Assembly (NCBI RefSeq): GCF_014196345.1
Contig: NZ_JACIDN010000003.1
Span: 496,001 to 560,000, forward strand
Source: Methylobacterium brachythecii
Lineage (GTDB): Bacteria; Pseudomonadota; Alphaproteobacteria; Rhizobiales; Beijerinckiaceae
Length of the DNA stretch: 64,000 bases
Direction: 5' to 3'
Part shown: positions 60,055 to 64,000 of the stretch, in pieces
Layout of the letters: every line of letters begins with the position of its first letter
Numbering within the stretch: the first letter of the stretch is position 1
Notes under the pieces: generated by a model
What the model saw: only the letters and a program-made list of their open reading frames with translations
Told to the model about the DNA's origin: nothing
The model's database searches: none
Program-made: the position numbers and the translations under genes

Positions 60055-60261
60055 TCACAAGTCGTTCTGGAGCTTGGCCTTGCTCGCGCAGCGCCACGAC
60101 TTGATCGTCAGGTCCGGATGCTCGCCGGCCCATTGGGCGAGCGTGGCCTGCGAGTTCCGCAGGCAGATCGCCGGGTTCTGGTTGTCGAAGGACAGGTTGA
60201 TCCGTTCCTCGTGGCACTTGGAGGGCTCAGCGAGAAGGCACACGGACAACAGCAGGAACAT
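60055..60261 (-). CDS. Small cysteine-containing exported protein
   Basis: A 68-residue protein starting MFLLLSVCLLAEPSKCHEER, then INLSFDNQNPAICLRNSQA and a tail HPDLTIKSWRCASKAKLQND. The pattern CLLAEPSKCHEERI...CLR.SQ..LAQW..EHP......WRC is one I recognise as a small conserved family in alphaproteobacteria without known function. Four cysteines remain in the mature part. The hydrophobic start is short. It lies between mxbD and fhcC, 108 bases from the latter. Confidence 0.7.
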   Translation of the reverse strand: MFLLLSVCLLAEPSKCHEERINLSFDNQNPAICLRNSQATLAQWAGEHPDLTIKSWRCASKAKLQNDL

Positions 60262-60369
60262 GAATGCAGGCCTTGCGTCCCAAGGTATGGGCGCGCGAGG
60301 CCCGACGCCATGAAACTGGGACGAACCAGCAGGCCGGCAAGAGATATTGTGCCGGTTGATCCGGCAAAA

Positions 60370-61167
60370 TCACCCGGCCGGCGTGAACAGCTCACCCTTA
60401 CCGATCGTGGCGAGATCGCCGGAATAGCGACGCATCGTGCCCTTCAGCAACTCAGCATGGCCGGCGCCGAGATGCGCGAGCGAGCGGGCGAGGAGCCGCA
60501 GAAAGACGAGGTCCGGCGTGCCAGTCTCGGCGAAGGTCGGCAGCAGGGTGCCATGGCTTCCCGCGACGATGGTGCCGCGGCGCATGCCGTAGCCCGGCTC
60601 GTCGCCCACCGAGCCGGCAACGATCGTTCCCGCAATCATGCGCTGGCCGGCACGAGCACCCGCCTTCTCGACGAAAATGATGCCGCGACGCATGCGGTCT
60701 CCGAGACCGTCACCAGCACTCCCACGGACGATCAGGGTTGCACCGTCGAGACCGGCCTTGGCGGCATAGACCGCACCGCCGGCATTGTCGCCGGCATCGC
60801 CTTCAATGGTGATGGTGCCGCCGGTGGCGCCGGTCCCGGCAAACGGGCCGGCCGAACCGGTCACGGTCAGGCTGCCGCCGGCCATTCCATCGCCGAGGCG
60901 CTGGCCGACATCGCCCTCGACGCGGATCGAGCCCTCGGACAGGGCCGCACCGACGCGATCGAGCCGCGCGGAGCCGCCCTCGAAGACGAGGCTATCCGAG
61001 CCGTCGAGCTTGATCGCGAAGACGTCGCCCAGCGTCAGCCCGCGCCGGCTGGTGCCGACGGGAAGCTTGCCGGCCTCGGCCTCGGACAGCTTGCTCAAAG
61101 CGAGCGGCGTGATGTTCAGGAGGTCGATCCGCTCGACCGGCTCGGAGCGCAGGGTGAGGATGCTCAT
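60370..61167 (-). CDS. fhcC: Formyltransferase/hydrolase complex subunit C
   Basis: A 265-residue protein related to FwdC/FmdC of methanogens. The body is built from Gly-rich parallel-beta repeats: QRLGDGMAGGSLTVTGSAG, GDNAGGAVYAAKAGLDGATL, VRGSAGDGLGDRMRRGIIF and AGQRMIAGTIVAGSVGDEPG. In Methylorubrum the Fhc complex turns formyl-tetrahydromethanopterin into formate through a methanofuran-like cofactor. The start ATG 61167 overlaps the fhcD stop by four bases. It is last in the B-A-D-C order. Confidence 0.95.
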   Translation of the reverse strand: MSILTLRSEPVERIDLLNITPLALSKLSEAEAGKLPVGTSRRGLTLGDVFAIKLDGSDSLVFEGGSARLDRVGAALSEGSIRVEGDVGQRLGDGMAGGSLTVTGSAGPFAGTGATGGTITIEGDAGDNAGGAVYAAKAGLDGATLIVRGSAGDGLGDRMRRGIIFVEKAGARAGQRMIAGTIVAGSVGDEPGYGMRRGTIVAGSHGTLLPTFAETGTPDLVFLRLLARSLAHLGAGHAELLKGTMRRYSGDLATIGKGELFTPAG

Positions 61168-62102
61168 GCGATCGGCGCCTCTCCGAGCAGGTCCTTGAGG
61201 TGGTAATGATGGCGTCCGAGGTTGCCGCCGTAATTGCCGGCCGTCACCGCAATCAGCCCGTGGGCGCCCCCCGCCTTGGTGGAGGCGTGGAGGGCCTGGC
61301 GCATCGATTCGGCCACTGCCTTCGAGGTCAGGGCGTCGATGACGATCTCGAGCACCACGCCGCATTCCGGCGGCAGTTCGGAGCCGGCGCGGCCTTTCAG
61401 CGTCGGGCAATAGGCGTCGTTGGTCGAGGCCATCATGCCCTTCGTGCGGGCGCCGACCTTCGAACCGGAGCGGACGATGCCACCGGGGAAGGGCAGGATC
61501 GCGCCAGGAACGGACCGTGCCGCCTCGACCGCGATCTCGGCGACCTTCAGCGTCTCGGAATGGACGCGGCCGAGGAAGAGCAGGTTGCCGCCGCCGACCG
61601 CACCATCGACCGCGCGCACCGAATCCTCGCAGAGGAACTCGCCATCCATCACCGGGACGCGCCAGTAGCGGCGCATCTTGCCCTGGGCATCGGGCAGGCG
61701 TTTGGCCACCGAGAACCCATCGCCGAAATAGCGGATCGCGCCGCCCAGCTTGATCTTGGTGGGGCCTTCGACGCCCGCGTAGCAGGCGGTGCCGGGGCAG
61801 GTGAGGATGCACTGGCCGACCCGCTTGAGGAGCTGATCCTTGAGCCCGTTCGGCTCGAAGCCGAACAGCAGGATTCGCACGCCCGGGCGACCATCCGGCG
61901 TTTCGTCGGGCGAGAGTTCGGCATCGATGCCGGCCTCGGCGCCGCAGCCGATCACCGAAGTCGCGAAGCCGGTCATCACGGTGGCCGCGATCATCGCCCA
62001 TTTGGGCGTGTCGTTGGTCACGATGATCGCCGTGCCGGCAACGTCGAAGGCCTCGGCAAAGGTGTCGACGACCCGGATGCCGTTGAGGGTGAAGTCAGCC
62101 AT
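61164..62102 (-). CDS. fhcD: Formylmethanofuran:tetrahydromethanopterin formyltransferase (complex subunit D)
   Basis: A 312-residue Ftr-type protein, moving the formyl group from formyl-H4MPT to the methanofuran analogue. Typical parts are DFTLNGIRVVDTFAEAFDVA, VIGCGAEAGIDAELSPDETP, QCILTCPGTACYAGVEG, GGAIRYFGDGFSVAKRL and GGAHGLIAVTAGNYGGNLGR. ATG 62102 (MADFTLNG) is preferred because it starts at the conserved region; an in-frame start 27 bases upstream exists. Located 30 bases after fhcA. Confidence 0.95.
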   Translation of the reverse strand: MADFTLNGIRVVDTFAEAFDVAGTAIIVTNDTPKWAMIAATVMTGFATSVIGCGAEAGIDAELSPDETPDGRPGVRILLFGFEPNGLKDQLLKRVGQCILTCPGTACYAGVEGPTKIKLGGAIRYFGDGFSVAKRLPDAQGKMRRYWRVPVMDGEFLCEDSVRAVDGAVGGGNLLFLGRVHSETLKVAEIAVEAARSVPGAILPFPGGIVRSGSKVGARTKGMMASTNDAYCPTLKGRAGSELPPECGVVLEIVIDALTSKAVAESMRQALHASTKAGGAHGLIAVTAGNYGGNLGRHHYHLKDLLGEAPIA

Positions 62103-62132
62103 CTCAGCAGCCCACCCCGGTTCGGTCACGCA

Positions 62133-63776
62133 TCACGCCCGGCATGCGACGTCCTCGAAGTTCTCGGTCTCGGGGAAGGCCGCGTCGGGCACCGCGAAGC
62201 TGTCGAGCCCCTGGCCGTAGCGGTCCTGTAGGTAGGCCTCGCTGCGCTTGACGATTGCCGAATCCGTCTCGACGTCGAGCTCCAGCGTGCGGCCGTGGCG
62301 CCACGCAGTGATCTCGCCGTCCTCGACGATGGTCTCGCCGTCCTTCAGCACCAGCCGGGCGCGCGAGAACATCGCCGTGCGGTCCGTGCTGTCGCGGTAG
62401 ACCGCGACGTCCGCCTTGGCGCCGACGCGCAGATGGCCGCGATCGGTCAGGCCGAGGAGCTTGGCCGGGCCCGAGCGAGTGAGCTGCGCGATCTCGCTGA
62501 GCGTGTACTCGCGCTCGATCGTCGGCAGGCTCGACCGCTCGCCGACCACGGACGGCAGCGTCGCAATCTCCTTTTCGCGCTCCTCGCGGCTCATCAGCAG
62601 GTGGATGATGCGCGGATACTCGGTGAAGACGCCGCCATTCGGGTGATCGGTGGTGAGGATCGTGCGCTCCGGGTCCTTCGACAGGAGCATCAGCTCCAGG
62701 CCGATGGCCCATTGCAGCGACGAGACGCCGCCGCGCGGCTTGTAGAGGAACGGCACCACGCCGCCGCCCTCGGCATCACCGGCGCTGAGCGCCCATTTCT
62801 TCGGGTTCGCGCCCTTGCGGCCGGCGAACTGGCGCAGGATGTCGAGCGAGATCGTCACGGTCTGGCCGAACACCACCTGGCCGACGTCGAACGTCGCGTT
62901 CGGATGCGCCTCCATCGCCTCGGTGATGCGCTCGGCCGCGGAGCGGAAGCCGCCCGTCAGCGGGTTCTCTTTGTCGACCACGCCATAGGCGTAGAACTGG
63001 GCATGGGCGAAGTGGATGCGCCGCCCTTCCGCTGCATCCAGCGTCGAGACGAAGGAATCGTCCGCGCCCGGCAGGCCGAGATTGTTGCAGTGGACGTGCA
63101 GCGGATGCGGCACGCCGATCTCCTCGACCGCGTCGAGCAGCGCCGTCATGATCTTGCGGGTCGAGAGACCGTAGACCGGGATCTCGTCATCGAGACTCAG
63201 CTTCAGCACGCCGTCCTTGAAGGCCGAAGCGCCGCCGGCGTTGATACACTTCACTCCGAGGCCGCGGGCATGGGCGACGGTGTGCTGCACGAGGTCGCGC
63301 ACAGCAGCCTTGCCTTCACCATCGCGAAGAATCTGCAGCAGGTGGTCGTCGTTGCCGAGCACGGCGAGCGCGCCGCGGTCGAGCAGCGGGATGTCGGCGA
63401 GTTCGAGATGGGTGGCGAGCGCGTTCGAAGGCGGCAGGGCCGGCTCGACGGCCGTCGTGTAGCCCATCTTCGCGTAGTTCGCGCCGACCCAGGAACCCGA
63501 GCCGCCGGCATGGGCGAAGGGGTGGCCGTTAGGCGCGGATTCGCTGACGTAGAGGTCGGGCAGCAGCAGGCGGCTCATCACCACGTTGCCGCCGGCGATG
63601 TGCGAGTGAACCTCGACGCCGCCGGCCATGACCACGCAGCCCGTGGCGTCGACGGTGCGGTCGGGCGTGTGCTCGGAGGGAGCGACGATCTTGCCGTTCT
63701 CGATCCACACGTCGCCGACGGCATCGCGCCCGTCGGTCGGATCGACGACCCGGCCGCCCTGGATGCGGATCAGCAT
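62133..63776 (-). CDS. fhcA: Formyltransferase/hydrolase complex subunit A (amidohydrolase)
   Basis: A 547-residue amidohydrolase-type subunit related to FwdA, hydrolysing the formyl-cofactor to formate. Metal-site histidines are in VEVHSHIAGGN, HVHCNNLGLPG, HFAHAQFYAYG and ILTTDHPNGG, and CINAGGASAFKDG contains the likely carboxylated lysine region. Length is the family norm. Start ATG 63776 overlaps the fhcB stop by seven bases. The protein works in the cytosol in formaldehyde oxidation linked to methanol use. Confidence 0.96.
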   Translation of the reverse strand: MLIRIQGGRVVDPTDGRDAVGDVWIENGKIVAPSEHTPDRTVDATGCVVMAGGVEVHSHIAGGNVVMSRLLLPDLYVSESAPNGHPFAHAGGSGSWVGANYAKMGYTTAVEPALPPSNALATHLELADIPLLDRGALAVLGNDDHLLQILRDGEGKAAVRDLVQHTVAHARGLGVKCINAGGASAFKDGVLKLSLDDEIPVYGLSTRKIMTALLDAVEEIGVPHPLHVHCNNLGLPGADDSFVSTLDAAEGRRIHFAHAQFYAYGVVDKENPLTGGFRSAAERITEAMEAHPNATFDVGQVVFGQTVTISLDILRQFAGRKGANPKKWALSAGDAEGGGVVPFLYKPRGGVSSLQWAIGLELMLLSKDPERTILTTDHPNGGVFTEYPRIIHLLMSREEREKEIATLPSVVGERSSLPTIEREYTLSEIAQLTRSGPAKLLGLTDRGHLRVGAKADVAVYRDSTDRTAMFSRARLVLKDGETIVEDGEITAWRHGRTLELDVETDSAIVKRSEAYLQDRYGQGLDSFAVPDAAFPETENFEDVACRA

Positions 63777-64000
63777 GAGGCACCCTTCTTTTCGATGTTT
63801 TTGGTGATGCCGGCGATGACGCCCGCAGCCGTATCGGCGACGGCATGGCCGGTCGCCTCGACATAGCCGATCACGCCGCGGCGCTCGTTCCAGACGGAAC
63901 CGCCAGCGGAGGCGCCGGGCACGCCCACCGTGATGACGATCTCGGCCGTCTCGGGTCGCGCATCGGCGGAGCCTTCGCCGACGATGGCGATGGCGGGCAG
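63770..64000 (-). CDS. fhcB: Formyltransferase/hydrolase complex subunit B, C-terminal part
   Basis: Only the last 76 codons are inside the window; the gene continues past the right edge. The visible end reads ETAEIVITVGVPGASAGGSV, WNERRGVIGYVEATGHAVAD and a final KNIEKKGASC. The fragment fits the end of FwdB/FmdB-like FhcB, a subunit related to molybdopterin oxidoreductases but without the metal cofactor. The stop TGA at 63770-63772 lies inside the start of fhcA, so the operon order is fhcB-fhcA-fhcD-fhcC. Confidence 0.88.
   Translation of the reverse strand: MPAIAIVGEGSADARPETAEIVITVGVPGASAGGSVWNERRGVIGYVEATGHAVADTAAGVIAGITKNIEKKGASC

Overview
The window is high-GC alphaproteobacterial chromosome. 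It most likely comes from Methylorubrum/Methylobacterium extorquens or a close relative. The evidence is the combination of xoxFGJ (lanthanide methanol dehydrogenase), a fused pqqC-pqqD, a pqqA-linked two-component pair, and the formyltransferase/hydrolase genes fhcBADC of tetrahydromethanopterin C1 oxidation, together with Caulobacter-type flagellar control genes (flbD, sciP). No insertion sequence, prophage, integrase, rRNA operon or CRISPR array was seen.

Layout. 1-12.8 kb is a housekeeping/accessory mix: a partial crotonase, tenA, an FKBP isomerase, otsB, glk, mmcB, a binding-protein-fold gene, DedA, an acyltransferase, pdxY, a PhzF protein, a Nudix-like protein and a TAXI binding protein. 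12.8-16 kb holds a palindromic repeat, a lipoprotein, leuA behind a probable leucine leader peptide and attenuator, tRNA-Lys(CTT) and a tiny membrane protein. 16-24.5 kb carries ohrR, Nudix, an orphan OpuCA-like ATPase, several small conserved proteins, a mutarotase, a [2Fe-2S]/flippase-like pair and a KpsE/Wzz-like chain-length protein. 24.5-32.1 kb is a flagellar block on the minus strand: fliK, flgD, sciP, then fliF-fliG-fliH-fliN-flbD. 32.4-38.5 kb has mnmA, pmtA, a TVP38 protein, an orphan histidine kinase and bioB.

38.5-45.1 kb is a tightly packed seven-gene MoxR/Bat-type operon on the minus strand (MoxR ATPase, DUF58, DUF4381, two von Willebrand A proteins, TPR, BatD-like). After an MgtC protein and an SDR comes the methylotrophy region: xoxF-xoxG-xoxJ on the plus strand, preceded by a 701-bp regulatory-looking gap. 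The minus strand then carries folP-folB-folK, two uncharacterised exported proteins translationally coupled to pqqE and pqqCD, pqqB, pqqA, a sensor/regulator pair (probably mxbDM), a small exported peptide, and fhcB-fhcA-fhcD-fhcC, cut by the right edge.

How it works together. XoxF oxidises methanol in the periplasm using PQQ and a lanthanide. XoxG takes the electrons and XoxJ probably assists. The pqq genes make the cofactor, mxbDM probably regulates methanol oxidation, and Fhc converts formyl-H4MPT to formate. The two unknown genes fused translationally to the pqq operon, and the MoxR/Bat operon about 2.5 kb upstream of xoxF, are the best candidates for poorly described parts of this system.
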